Assembly (NCBI GenBank): GCA_964545075.1
Contig: CAZJFS010000119.1
Location: forward strand, 1-13,632
DNA length: 13,632 bases
From: DAOPXV01 sp035352535
GTDB lineage: Bacteria > Muiribacteriota > UBA9980
Direction of reading: 5' to 3'
Shown here: positions 7,301-13,632 of the stretch, in pieces
How the letters are laid out: each line of letters opens with the position of its first letter
Numbering within the stretch: position 1 is the stretch's first letter
Translations under genes and position numbers: made by a program
The notes under the pieces: model-generated
What the model saw: only the letters and a program-made list of their open reading frames with translations
What the model was told of the DNA's origin: nothing
The model's database searches: none

Positions 7301-8085
7301 TCATAACTCTCGCTTTCATCGGGAAATGAACCCGAAACAACGTCTTTATGATAATTTTCTATGGCGGCCTTGAAAATGGCCGACCCGTCCAGATATTTCC
7401 TTAAAAATTTCGGCTTGAATTCGCCGGTAAGTCCCAACATATCCTGAAGAACGAGAACCTGTCCGTCGGTTTTCGGACCCGCGCCGATACCTATAACGGG
7501 AATATTCAAATTTTTAGATATATCTCCCGCCAGAACGGCCGGAACGCATTCGAGTACGATCGAGAACGCGCCGAGTTTTTCGAGTTTTTCGGCGTCGCGC
7601 ATTATGGCGTCGCGCGCGGCGTCGCTTCCGCCCTGGACCTTATAGCCTCCGAGGCCGTTGACCGACTGAGGAGTAAGCCCCAGATGCCCCATGACAGGAA
7701 TTCCCGAACCGATTATATGCGATATGATCTTTTCATGCCCTGAGACGCCTTCGATCTTAACGGCGTTGGCTCCGGCGCGTATCAGCGCCCCGACGCATTT
7801 CATCGCGTGTGCTTTATCTTTTCTGACCGCGAGAAAAGGCATGTCGCTGATTATGAATTTATCCGGCGCGCCTTTGGAGACCGCCATGACATGAGTCGCC
7901 ATCATATCAGAAGTGGCGCCTATCGTCGAATCATAGCCGTGCATAACCATCGCGGCGCTGTCGCCGACGAGGATACAGTCTATATCCGTCGCCGCGATTA
8001 TTTTAGCCGAATAATGGTCATAGCACGTGATCATCGAGATCTTTCTTTTTTTCAGCTTATATTTAGCGAAATCGTTTACGTTCAA
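7297..8085 (-). CDS. panB: 3-methyl-2-oxobutanoate hydroxymethyltransferase (TTG start)
   Basis: PanB transfers a hydroxymethyl group from 5,10-methylene-tetrahydrofolate to 2-ketoisovalerate, giving ketopantoate. The 262 residues match the family length. It is a metal-dependent TIM barrel with VGDS (40-43, metal ligand D42), DMPF (81-84, D81), VKIEG (109-113, E112), MGHLGLTPQ (132-140), the catalytic E179 in VLECV, and GIGAGPKTDGQVLV (199-212). The N-terminus is complete only if translation begins at the TTG at 8085, because the next ATG (codon 18) would remove the first strand. The TTG overlaps the upstream TGA (TTGA), and GGCGGTGA lies about 6 bases before it. A weak start reached by coupling from panG would keep its output tied to that gene. 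Confidence 0.94.
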   Translation of the reverse strand: MNVNDFAKYKLKKRKISMITCYDHYSAKIIAATDIDCILVGDSAAMVMHGYDSTIGATSDMMATHVMAVSKGAPDKFIISDMPFLAVRKDKAHAMKCVGALIRAGANAVKIEGVSGHEKIISHIIGSGIPVMGHLGLTPQSVNGLGGYKVQGGSDAARDAIMRDAEKLEKLGAFSIVLECVPAVLAGDISKNLNIPVIGIGAGPKTDGQVLVLQDMLGLTGEFKPKFLRKYLDGSAIFKAAIENYHKDVVSGSFPDESESYE

Positions 8086-8819
8086 AGTATGTCACCGCCC
8101 GTTGAAATTGAAATGCCGGCAAGCCCTAAAAACGAGAGATAAATTCGCTCTAACGGGGTGCCTTTTATCGCCTTGATGTTTTGCTCTATTGTTCCGATGT
8201 CGCCTCTGACAAGCGGACCGGTAAGCCCCGCCGGGCCTTCCGATTTTATGTTGGCCGAAACCCTGTCCATATAAGGGTGAAGGATCTCCGGTGGCAGCGA
8301 AAGTATATCGGAGAACTGCCGCATTGCTTCGCCCCAGAGCATGGTCGTGAAATTTCCGGCCGCGACGCATAGGGCGTGATATAAAGGTTTTTGTTCGGCA
8401 TTTATATAATAGTGAGGGTTGTCAAGGCAGGGAAATATATCTTCGAATCCGGCTCCGCCTTTTTCAAGGACGAAAGGGACCATTTCATAGTCGTGAAGGC
8501 CCCATCCGGAAGAACTGCGCGTAAAGGATGTCAGGGGATGAACGCCGGTCACGCCCGCGACCGATACGCATCCTGAAAAATGAACAGGCGAAAATTTTCT
8601 CAATATGGCGTGCTCTTCGACTAATTGAGCTATGGCTCCGTCCGATACGGCCAGAAGAACTATCGAATCAGGGGGGATATGCGAAATGTGTTCGGGAAGC
8701 CCTACGCCGCTATTTCTGGTCCATTGTGAAAATTCAATTTTTTTGAGGGTAAAATAGTTTGAAAGATGAGAGGCGAGCCTGCCGCCGCCTATAATAACGT
8801 AAAATGGTACCTGACCCAT
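8082..8819 (-). CDS. panG: DUF2520 Rossmann reductase, probable ketopantoate reductase PanG
   Basis: This is probably the NADPH-dependent reductase that turns ketopantoate into D-pantoate. The 245 residues begin with a nucleotide-binding Rossmann motif (IIGGGRLASHL, 9-19), then LLAVSDGAIAQL (55-66), the conserved HPL (94-96, GVHPLTSF), and an all-helical C-terminal part with AAGNFTTMLWGEA (153-165) and TGPLVRGD (200-207), typical of the Rossmann-like/DUF2520 family. PanG, a ketopantoate reductase unrelated in detail to PanE, was described in Francisella; as I recall it belongs to this family. First place in an operon with panB and panC supports that role. The frame is open to an ATG at 8906, but that ATG lies in the promoter -10 box. 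The ATG at 8819 has AGAGGA (8829-8834) nine bases upstream and begins the fold correctly. Confidence 0.78.
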   Translation of the reverse strand: MGQVPFYVIIGGGRLASHLSNYFTLKKIEFSQWTRNSGVGLPEHISHIPPDSIVLLAVSDGAIAQLVEEHAILRKFSPVHFSGCVSVAGVTGVHPLTSFTRSSSGWGLHDYEMVPFVLEKGGAGFEDIFPCLDNPHYYINAEQKPLYHALCVAAGNFTTMLWGEAMRQFSDILSLPPEILHPYMDRVSANIKSEGPAGLTGPLVRGDIGTIEQNIKAIKGTPLERIYLSFLGLAGISISTGGDIL

Positions 8820-8906
8820 GGGTTCAAGTCCTCTTTTCTGCAGATTATTTCGCGATACGAAATGCTTGGGTCGCCGTCCGGAGGATCGGCGCCTTATACG
8901 CGGCAT

Positions 8907-8935
8907 ATTATATCAGATTATTTTATACATTGCAA
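8907..8935 (-). promoter_or_regulatory. Promoter of the panG-panB-panC-coaC-coaB-coaX operon
   Basis: On the minus strand, TTGCAA (8930-8935, 4 of 6 matches to TTGACA), a 17-base spacer and a perfect TATAAT (8907-8912) form a sigma-70/sigma-A type promoter. TGA before the -10 box makes it an extended -10 promoter. Transcription would start near 8900, about 80 bases before the panG ATG at 8819, and no other promoter of this quality was seen within the operon. Confidence 0.82.
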
Positions 8936-8956
8936 ATTTTAGAAATGATAAATAGC

Positions 8957-8976
8957 AATAACGCCACGGCGTTATT
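8957..8976. promoter_or_regulatory. 20-base inverted repeat between divergent promoters
   Basis: AATAACGC (8957-8964) and GCGTTATT (8969-8976) are perfect inverted copies around CACG; C8965 and G8968 can pair as well. The repeat lies 21 bases upstream of the pan/coa -35 box and 27 bases upstream of the -35 box of the radical SAM gene. No gene ends nearby, so it does not look like a terminator. A regulator binding site is the better guess. Confidence 0.45.
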
Positions 8977-9003
8977 TTAAAAAACATGCTTATAAAAAGT
9001 GTA

Positions 9004-9032
9004 TGGACATCGAAAAATTCCTGTGATAAAAT
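9004..9032 (+). promoter_or_regulatory. Promoter of the radical SAM gene
   Basis: TGGACA (9004-9009, 5 of 6 matches to TTGACA), a 17-base spacer and TAAAAT (9027-9032) preceded by TGA (extended -10) form a good promoter. Transcription would start near 9039, about 53 bases before the ATG at 9092. This rules out the GTG at 8999 as the start codon. Confidence 0.75.
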
Positions 9033-9091
9033 ATGGTTATTCAAAATTATCGAGGCGTCGCGGCCTGAAAAAGGATTTGAAAGGATTTAAA

Positions 9092-9991
9092 ATGAGCATT
9101 GCGCCGAAGTATTTAAAACTTCTTGAAACCGGCGAATTTGCGGGCAGGGTTATGCAAGCCAACCTCCGCCTTTTTAAATGCGCTATTTGTCCGCATAAAT
9201 GCGGCGTTAACCGGAAAAATGAGCATGGCTTCTGCAAAACTGGAATTCTCGCGAGGGTCAATTCACATTTCGCGCATCCGGGCGAAGAAAAGATTCTCAG
9301 CGGAACGAACGGATCGGGAACGGTGTTTTTCAGCGGCTGCAACATGAGATGCGCCTATTGCCAGAATTTCGAGATCAGCCAGGGCGGCGGCGGCTATGAA
9401 ACCAGGCCTGAAACGCTTGCGCGCATGATGATAAAGCTTCAATCGGAAGGCTGCCATAACATCAATTTCGTCTCTCCTTCGCACGTCATACCGCAGATCG
9501 TCGAAGCTGTTTTTCACGCGGCGAAATCGGGGCTTAAAATACCCATAGTGTATAACAGCGGCGGATACGATTCGAAGGATGGGCTCGAACTTCTGGACGG
9601 CATAGTCGATATTTATATGCCTGATATGAAATACGGCGACGATGAAAGCGCCTTTAAATATTCCGGCGTCAAAGACTACGTTAAATATAACCGCGAAGCG
9701 GTGACCGAAATGCACGGGCAGGCTGGCGATCTCGTGGTCGGCCGCGACGGCATTGCGCGAAGCGGGCTTATCGTACGCCATCTAGTTCTTCCCGGCGGCC
9801 TGGCCGGTACTGAGAATATCGTTAAATTCCTTGCCGGGAATATATCGAAAAACGCTTCCGTGAATATAATGGCGCAATACTGGCCGGCCCATAAAGCAAG
9901 CGAATATCCCGAGCTTTCAGATAAACTCAAAAACTCCGATTACGAAGCGGCATTGAAGATGGTCGGAAAATATGGGCTGGCCGTAAATTAG
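9092..9991 (+). CDS. Radical SAM protein, PflA/PflX-like
   Basis: This is an iron-sulfur enzyme of the radical SAM superfamily that cleaves S-adenosylmethionine to make a radical. It resembles the uncharacterised PflX/COG1313 group, whose members are annotated as pyruvate-formate-lyase-activating-enzyme-like. The 299 residues contain an N-terminal cysteine cluster CX2CX3CX10C (C30, C33, C37, C48) that may hold a second metal or cluster, then the SAM-cluster motif CX3CX2C (GCNMRCAYC, C83, C87, C90), INFVSPSH (124-131), VYNSGGYD (153-160) and QYWPAHKA (262-269). The start at 9092 is supported by AAAGGA (9080-9085) 6 bases upstream and by the promoter position. No glycyl-radical enzyme lies next to it, so its target is unknown. 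It ends 19 bases from the convergent gene without a visible terminator. Confidence 0.88.
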   Translation: MSIAPKYLKLLETGEFAGRVMQANLRLFKCAICPHKCGVNRKNEHGFCKTGILARVNSHFAHPGEEKILSGTNGSGTVFFSGCNMRCAYCQNFEISQGGGGYETRPETLARMMIKLQSEGCHNINFVSPSHVIPQIVEAVFHAAKSGLKIPIVYNSGGYDSKDGLELLDGIVDIYMPDMKYGDDESAFKYSGVKDYVKYNREAVTEMHGQAGDLVVGRDGIARSGLIVRHLVLPGGLAGTENIVKFLAGNISKNASVNIMAQYWPAHKASEYPELSDKLKNSDYEAALKMVGKYGLAVN

Positions 9992-10010
9992 CGCGATCAA
10001 GGTTGCCGTT

Positions 10011-13000
10011 TCAATAAGTATTCAATATTTCCTTGCGATTACCGTTTTCATATAAGGACTTTTCGCTTACGGACCCGTCTTTTCTCCAGAAGGTCCACAC
10101 GCCGTTTTCATTGCTGTCCCTGTATTCGCCTTCCCTTTCTTTTTTCCCGTCGTGATACCAGCTCGTATAAAGCCCTTCGCGCTTGCCGTTGCGGTACGAG
10201 CATTTTATCGAAACTTTTCCGTCCTCGAACCATTCGGTATATGGCCCCTCGCAGATGTCGTTGACGTAATTATATTCGTCGTGTTTAGCGCCGGAAGCGA
10301 AATATTTGATCCACGTCCCCTGTTTTTTGTCGTTTACGAAAAACGCTTCGGAGTATGTTTTATCGCCGTTGTAATATTTCCATTTTCCCTCTTTTTTGTC
10401 CTCGCGGTATTCGCCTTCGGATTTGAGCCATCCGCCCTGGGAGTAGCTCTTGAATTTGCCGTGCTTATGAATCGTATCGTTTTTTTCATATCCTTCGAAC
10501 TCGCTTTTGATCGTTTGTTCGCCAGTATATGATTCGTAGTATTCTTTGAATACCTTTATTTTATTTTCGCTAACGGTCACCTTTCGGGAATCCTCGGCGA
10601 AAACCTTTTTATCGCCGTCGACCAGCTCGACTTTAAGCGTGTAAGTTCCGACGGTTTCATATTTATGGTCGCAGTCGTCTCTTTCGGTGTTGACCGCCGG
10701 CGAGCCGTCGCCGAAATCATAGTTGAAACTGTAATTTTCAGGCGGATAAGAACCGGCCGCCGTTGCCCTGTATCTGTTGCCCGCTTCGAGCTCTACGGGG
10801 TCGCTTTCCTCGATTATTTTAACGCTCGAGATACAGACTTTGGCGTTTGCCGTTATGGAAGGGCAGGCTTTTGCAGTTGCGATGATCTGGACCGAATATT
10901 CGGTCGCCAGATCCGGCGGCGTATAAACTCCTTCCTTATTTATTTCGCCGAGAATATCGCTTTTTTCGACGGCTTCTTCTTCATGGGATTCGATAGTGGT
11001 TATGCCGCCGGTATTGACCAGTAACCCTGGCGCCCTGGTCAATTTCCATGATATTTCGGTCGTTTCTTCGTTATCCGCGAAAGCCTTGAAGCTTACCCTG
11101 TCGTTCTTTCCGATGACCGCGTTTTCAGGCTTGATGACAAGTTTTTCTATTCGCGCCGGCGGCGCGGCCTCTATCTCGGCCGTCGCGCATTTTAAAAGTT
11201 TCACCGCCGTGTCGCCGATCGTCAATTGAGGCGCGTTATCGTTTTTTTCGACCGCGCCGATCGATATTTTAGGCGCGATGTCCTGTTTCGGGGTTTCGGA
11301 TAATTTGAAGAGGCCGGTTGCGTCTATCGAAGCGTTGTCGTTGTCCGAAACGGACCATTCGCAGTTTACAGGATTTTCGCCGATGGAGGCTTTGAATTGG
11401 ATATTTCCGCCGGGCGCGGTTCCTTTCGCGGAACCGGGCGTTATGATAAGCGGCCTGTATTTGAATTTTATATTGAAAAGGCCGATCAGATTATTTTTAG
11501 CGTCTCTGAGCTCGTTCACTACGGCGAATTCGAGGTCGGCCGCGTCGAGCTTGCTTTTCATTTTATTTATTTCGAACGCGTTCGAGTACAGATACCGTGA
11601 CGGGTGGTTTCCGGTCTGGTCGGGAACGCTGCCGTCTTCGTAGCGTTTCAGGGTTATTTTAACTTCGCCGGTTTCCAGAAGGGCGGGATACTCTATAATT
11701 CCGCCCCTGATCCTGTGTATCGAGGATCTTATCACGCATTGGGCGTCATTTTTGCGGTCCGAATTCCAGACGGGCATCGCGCTTATGACGAATTCATCGA
11801 ATTCGGGCTGTTCCTGCCAGGCCTTGAACTTATAGCCGTTTTCGGAGAAGGCGTCCCATGTTATGAAATCCGCGACAAGCCTTCTTTTTCCGACTTTTTT
11901 GATCGTGCCGACTCCCCCTGAACTTTTCATAAGGATATTCCCGTCCTGCGAATCAGGCATATGGAAGGTTTGAAGTCGGATTTTTTTGGGATCGATCGGC
12001 TCCTTCGCGCTGATCGTGATATTTATCGATTTCGCGAATGACGGCGTGAAATCGGATTGGATCTGAGCGTCGCTCACTTTTCTATATGGCGTCTGAGCGG
12101 GCGTTTTTTCTCTTGAATTTTGCGGGTCGTGGTAGATCATCGTTTTTTTGCCGTCGTCCGTTATTTCATAGCCGAGAAACAGGCCCTGATGGAGCCCCAT
12201 GTTTGCCATGACCGGCTTGTCCGAAGCCACCTGGGCTATGACGTATTTTATGAAATTATTGAAATTGTAAAAAGTGACGGTCTCGGTTTTTTTTCCGGTA
12301 TATCCCTTGATCCGGGCGCCGAGCCTAGTCATGTCCGACGACCATGCGCCGCCGATGCCTTCGTCTTTTCCGAGCTTCATTCCCTTCAATATCTCGTATA
12401 TCGATGTATCAGAATATGGCCCGTCAAGATACGACATTATGAACATCAAGGTCGAGGCGGCCCAGCAGCATCCGCTCTGGCCCTGTTCGTAGTAGGGAAG
12501 CTCCATGAGTTTGGAAGCGGGGACCTCCAGCGGCTCTCCGCCGGTCTCGATGACGACGCACGCTCCGGCTTCGAAATCCACGCCTTTATTTTCTCCGCCG
12601 GGCGCCGCCGTTCCGCCCTGATTGCCTTTTCCGCGCGGTTTTCTTTTCATGTCCGCCACCGGCCGTTTTCCGCCGTCGAGTTTTATCGCCATGGTTTTAG
12701 CGGTATCGTCATAGACTGGATCGATGAAAACATTGTCGCCGTCGGGCGGCATATAGACCGCGCTTATATATTTCTTCCAGTATTTTTCCGGAAGTTTTAC
12801 CGTGAGAACGGCGTTTTTTATCGCCGATGACGATTGCACCGTGAATATTTTCTGGGCCGGCGCGTTATCGAATCTTGATATGTCGAACTCGCCGATCGCG
12901 ACTTCCGCCGTATCGTCAAGGGAGCCGGCTGGTATTTCAACGCCCGACCCGCTTTTTAATTTCAGAACGGCCCCTGATTTGGCCGCCGTCTGTTTCGCCG

Positions 13001-13574
13001 AATCGACCTTTTTGAAATTAAGCGCGTGAGCGAAAATTATTATGTCGCCGTTAAATTTTTTATCGGCTCCTGATTTAAAAATAGCGTTAGCGTTATCCGA
13101 CATTGATCCGATGGAAGAATTTATCAAAGTCTCTCCGCTTGTGGTCAGCGTGGTGAACGCGAGTTCGTTATAAGCGCCGCTCGATCTGTCCACGCAGAAA
13201 ACGTCGAATTTTTCATCGGGCGAGGATACGTCGAAAGCTACTTCTATCGTCATAAGGCCTATGGGCCGGGCCGAATCCAATTTGAATATATATGTTTCAT
13301 CGGTGTCGAAACTTTCGTAATTAAATAATTGGCTTACAACAAGGGCGTCTTCGTCGCTGAAATCGGGAGATAATATCAAATTCGCGCCCGAATCGAATTT
13401 TAACGCCGCCGTTTTTTTTATTTCAATGGATTGCATGATATTATATTTCATGGCGGGGGTCGCTGTTTTTTCTTCCGCCGATAATGGGTCTTGCGGAGAT
13501 AAAAACGAAACCGCGAGGATTATGGATATAAATGCGGAATTTATAATATAGTGTTTTAATTTAAACAAGTTCAT
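10011..13574 (-). CDS. Large exported protein: papain/C39-like peptidase, Ig-like, PKD, MORN_2 repeats
   Basis: I do not recognise this protein as a named family. Its 1187 residues begin with a signal peptide (basic start, hydrophobic 10-25). Residues 202-300 form a beta-rich domain with VEIPAGSL, as in ZU5-like modules. Residues 302-330 are a basic, Gly-rich linker. Residues 355-490 form a papain-like (C39-type) cysteine peptidase: Q364 six residues before C370 (QGQSGCCWAAS), H462 (LHQGLFLGYE) and D483 (YHDP) fit the oxyanion Gln and Cys-His-Asp triad. Residues 708-800 and 808-915 are Ig-like, 920-1002 is a PKD domain (DFGDGS, HKYETVGTYTL), and 1039-1180 holds six MORN_2/YwqK-type repeats. 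No membrane anchor or sorting signal is seen at the C-terminus. The start is weakly supported: AAGGAG (13592-13597) lies 17 bases before the ATG, while an in-frame ATT (13581-13583) has ideal spacing. Confidence 0.88.
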   Translation of the reverse strand: MNLFKLKHYIINSAFISIILAVSFLSPQDPLSAEEKTATPAMKYNIMQSIEIKKTAALKFDSGANLILSPDFSDEDALVVSQLFNYESFDTDETYIFKLDSARPIGLMTIEVAFDVSSPDEKFDVFCVDRSSGAYNELAFTTLTTSGETLINSSIGSMSDNANAIFKSGADKKFNGDIIIFAHALNFKKVDSAKQTAAKSGAVLKLKSGSGVEIPAGSLDDTAEVAIGEFDISRFDNAPAQKIFTVQSSSAIKNAVLTVKLPEKYWKKYISAVYMPPDGDNVFIDPVYDDTAKTMAIKLDGGKRPVADMKRKPRGKGNQGGTAAPGGENKGVDFEAGACVVIETGGEPLEVPASKLMELPYYEQGQSGCCWAASTLMFIMSYLDGPYSDTSIYEILKGMKLGKDEGIGGAWSSDMTRLGARIKGYTGKKTETVTFYNFNNFIKYVIAQVASDKPVMANMGLHQGLFLGYEITDDGKKTMIYHDPQNSREKTPAQTPYRKVSDAQIQSDFTPSFAKSINITISAKEPIDPKKIRLQTFHMPDSQDGNILMKSSGGVGTIKKVGKRRLVADFITWDAFSENGYKFKAWQEQPEFDEFVISAMPVWNSDRKNDAQCVIRSSIHRIRGGIIEYPALLETGEVKITLKRYEDGSVPDQTGNHPSRYLYSNAFEINKMKSKLDAADLEFAVVNELRDAKNNLIGLFNIKFKYRPLIITPGSAKGTAPGGNIQFKASIGENPVNCEWSVSDNDNASIDATGLFKLSETPKQDIAPKISIGAVEKNDNAPQLTIGDTAVKLLKCATAEIEAAPPARIEKLVIKPENAVIGKNDRVSFKAFADNEETTEISWKLTRAPGLLVNTGGITTIESHEEEAVEKSDILGEINKEGVYTPPDLATEYSVQIIATAKACPSITANAKVCISSVKIIEESDPVELEAGNRYRATAAGSYPPENYSFNYDFGDGSPAVNTERDDCDHKYETVGTYTLKVELVDGDKKVFAEDSRKVTVSENKIKVFKEYYESYTGEQTIKSEFEGYEKNDTIHKHGKFKSYSQGGWLKSEGEYREDKKEGKWKYYNGDKTYSEAFFVNDKKQGTWIKYFASGAKHDEYNYVNDICEGPYTEWFEDGKVSIKCSYRNGKREGLYTSWYHDGKKEREGEYRDSNENGVWTFWRKDGSVSEKSLYENGNRKEILNTY
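10035..10460 (-). repeat. Six MORN_2/YwqK-type protein repeats
   Basis: Residues 1039-1180 of the large exported protein consist of six units of 23-25 residues. Each has the form G-x-(F/W/Y)-x-x-(Y/W)-x-x-x-G-x-x-x-x-x-x-x-(Y/F)-x-x-x-x-x-(E/Q/N). Examples of unit beginnings are GKWKYY, GTWIKYF, GPYTEWF, GLYTSWY and GVWTFWR. This is the pattern of MORN_2 repeats, in which short beta-hairpins stack into a solenoid. The DNA copies are well diverged. Confidence 0.85.
12105..12512 (-). other. Papain/C39-like peptidase domain within the large exported protein
   Basis: Residues 355-490. Likely active-site codons lie at 12465-12467 (C370), 12189-12191 (H462) and 12126-12128 (D483). The Gln-to-Cys distance of six matches Q19 and C25 of papain. 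DP after the second strand matches the C39_2 style rather than the Asn of papain. An extra cysteine (C369) sits directly before the nucleophile. Confidence 0.78.
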
Positions 13575-13597
13575 TATAAAAATATTCTTGACTCCTT

Positions 13598-13628
13598 AAA
13601 AAAGGAGGCCGGTTTTTGCGGCCTCCTT
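13598..13628 (-). terminator. Rho-independent terminator of a gene outside the window, or leader attenuator
   Basis: A perfect 10-bp stem pairs 13602-13611 (AAGGAGGCCG) with 13619-13628 (CGGCCTCCTT) around a 7-base loop (GTTTTTG). Read on the minus strand it ends in a T run (As at 13598-13603, partly inside the stem). It most likely ends a minus-strand gene beyond 13632. It lies only about 24 bases before the ATG of the large exported protein, so it could also act as an attenuator for it. Confidence 0.78.
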
Positions 13629-13632
13629 AAAG

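Noticed and set aside
8820..8906. Upstream ATG at 8906 as start of panG
   Set aside because: It overlaps the promoter -10 box, adds a basic 29-residue stretch not fitting the family, and the ATG at 8819 has a proper ribosome binding site.
8999..9091. GTG at 8999 as start of the radical SAM gene
   Set aside because: It lies upstream of the -35 box, so it would not be in the transcript. The ATG at 9092 has AAAGGA at good distance.
10035..10460. Toxin-antitoxin module based on the YwqK-type repeats
   Set aside because: The repeats are the tail of a secreted peptidase, and no toxin gene is next to it; the label comes from database naming of the repeat.
12120..12830. 236-residue open frame on the plus strand opposite the large exported protein
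   Set aside because: It lies fully inside a well-supported gene with recognisable domains, and its translation shows no coherent fold or motif.
1..13632. CRISPR array, prophage, insertion sequence, tRNA or rRNA genes
   Set aside because: No regular spaced DNA repeats, transposase or integrase-like proteins, flanking inverted repeats, or RNA-gene signatures were seen anywhere in the window.

Overview
The window carries ten protein-coding genes from an unidentified bacterium, probably one without a close cultured relative. The DNA is of moderate GC with AT-rich gaps. Genes are preceded by Shine-Dalgarno sequences of the AAGGAG/AAAGG type, and three promoters resemble sigma-70/sigma-A promoters with an extra TG before the -10 box. 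Several products carry signal peptides, membrane segments or cell-wall domains. No transposase, integrase, phage gene, tRNA, rRNA or CRISPR array was found. The taxon cannot be named from this sequence alone.

Layout. (1) 1-1023, plus strand: the 3' part of a LysM plus M23 peptidase gene for cell-wall remodelling, closed by a hairpin terminator. (2) 1312-3553, minus strand: a two-gene unit coding for an NfeD-like membrane protein and then a flotillin, with a clear promoter upstream and a strong terminator downstream; this is the bacterial membrane-microdomain pair. (3) 3792-4541, plus strand: a small exported SH3b-domain protein, divergent from the NfeD gene. (4) 4575-8819, minus strand: six overlapping genes, panG (DUF2520 family), panB, panC, coaC, coaB and coaX, under one well-formed promoter. 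(5) 9092-9991, plus strand: a PflA/PflX-like radical SAM protein with its own promoter, divergent from the pan/coa operon. (6) 10011-13574, minus strand: an exported protein of 1187 residues that joins a papain/C39-like cysteine peptidase domain, Ig-like domains, a PKD domain and six MORN_2-type repeats. A terminator hairpin lies just upstream of it at the window edge.

How the genes work together. The pan/coa operon encodes an unbroken route from 2-ketoisovalerate to 4'-phosphopantetheine. PanB makes ketopantoate, the PanG candidate reduces it to pantoate, PanC adds beta-alanine to give pantothenate, CoaX phosphorylates it, CoaB adds cysteine and CoaC decarboxylates the product. The aspartate decarboxylase PanD and the last two CoA enzymes (CoaD, CoaE) are not in the window. 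Four junctions are 4-base stop/start overlaps and the fifth is a 14-base overlap, which points to translational coupling. Two features are uncommon: CoaB and CoaC are separate proteins rather than one CoaBC fusion, and the reductase is of the DUF2520/PanG type rather than PanE.

The most unusual object is the 1187-residue exported protein. Its peptidase domain keeps a full Gln-Cys-His-Asp set, but the combination with a six-unit MORN_2 tail is not one I recognise as a described system, and its substrate is unknown.
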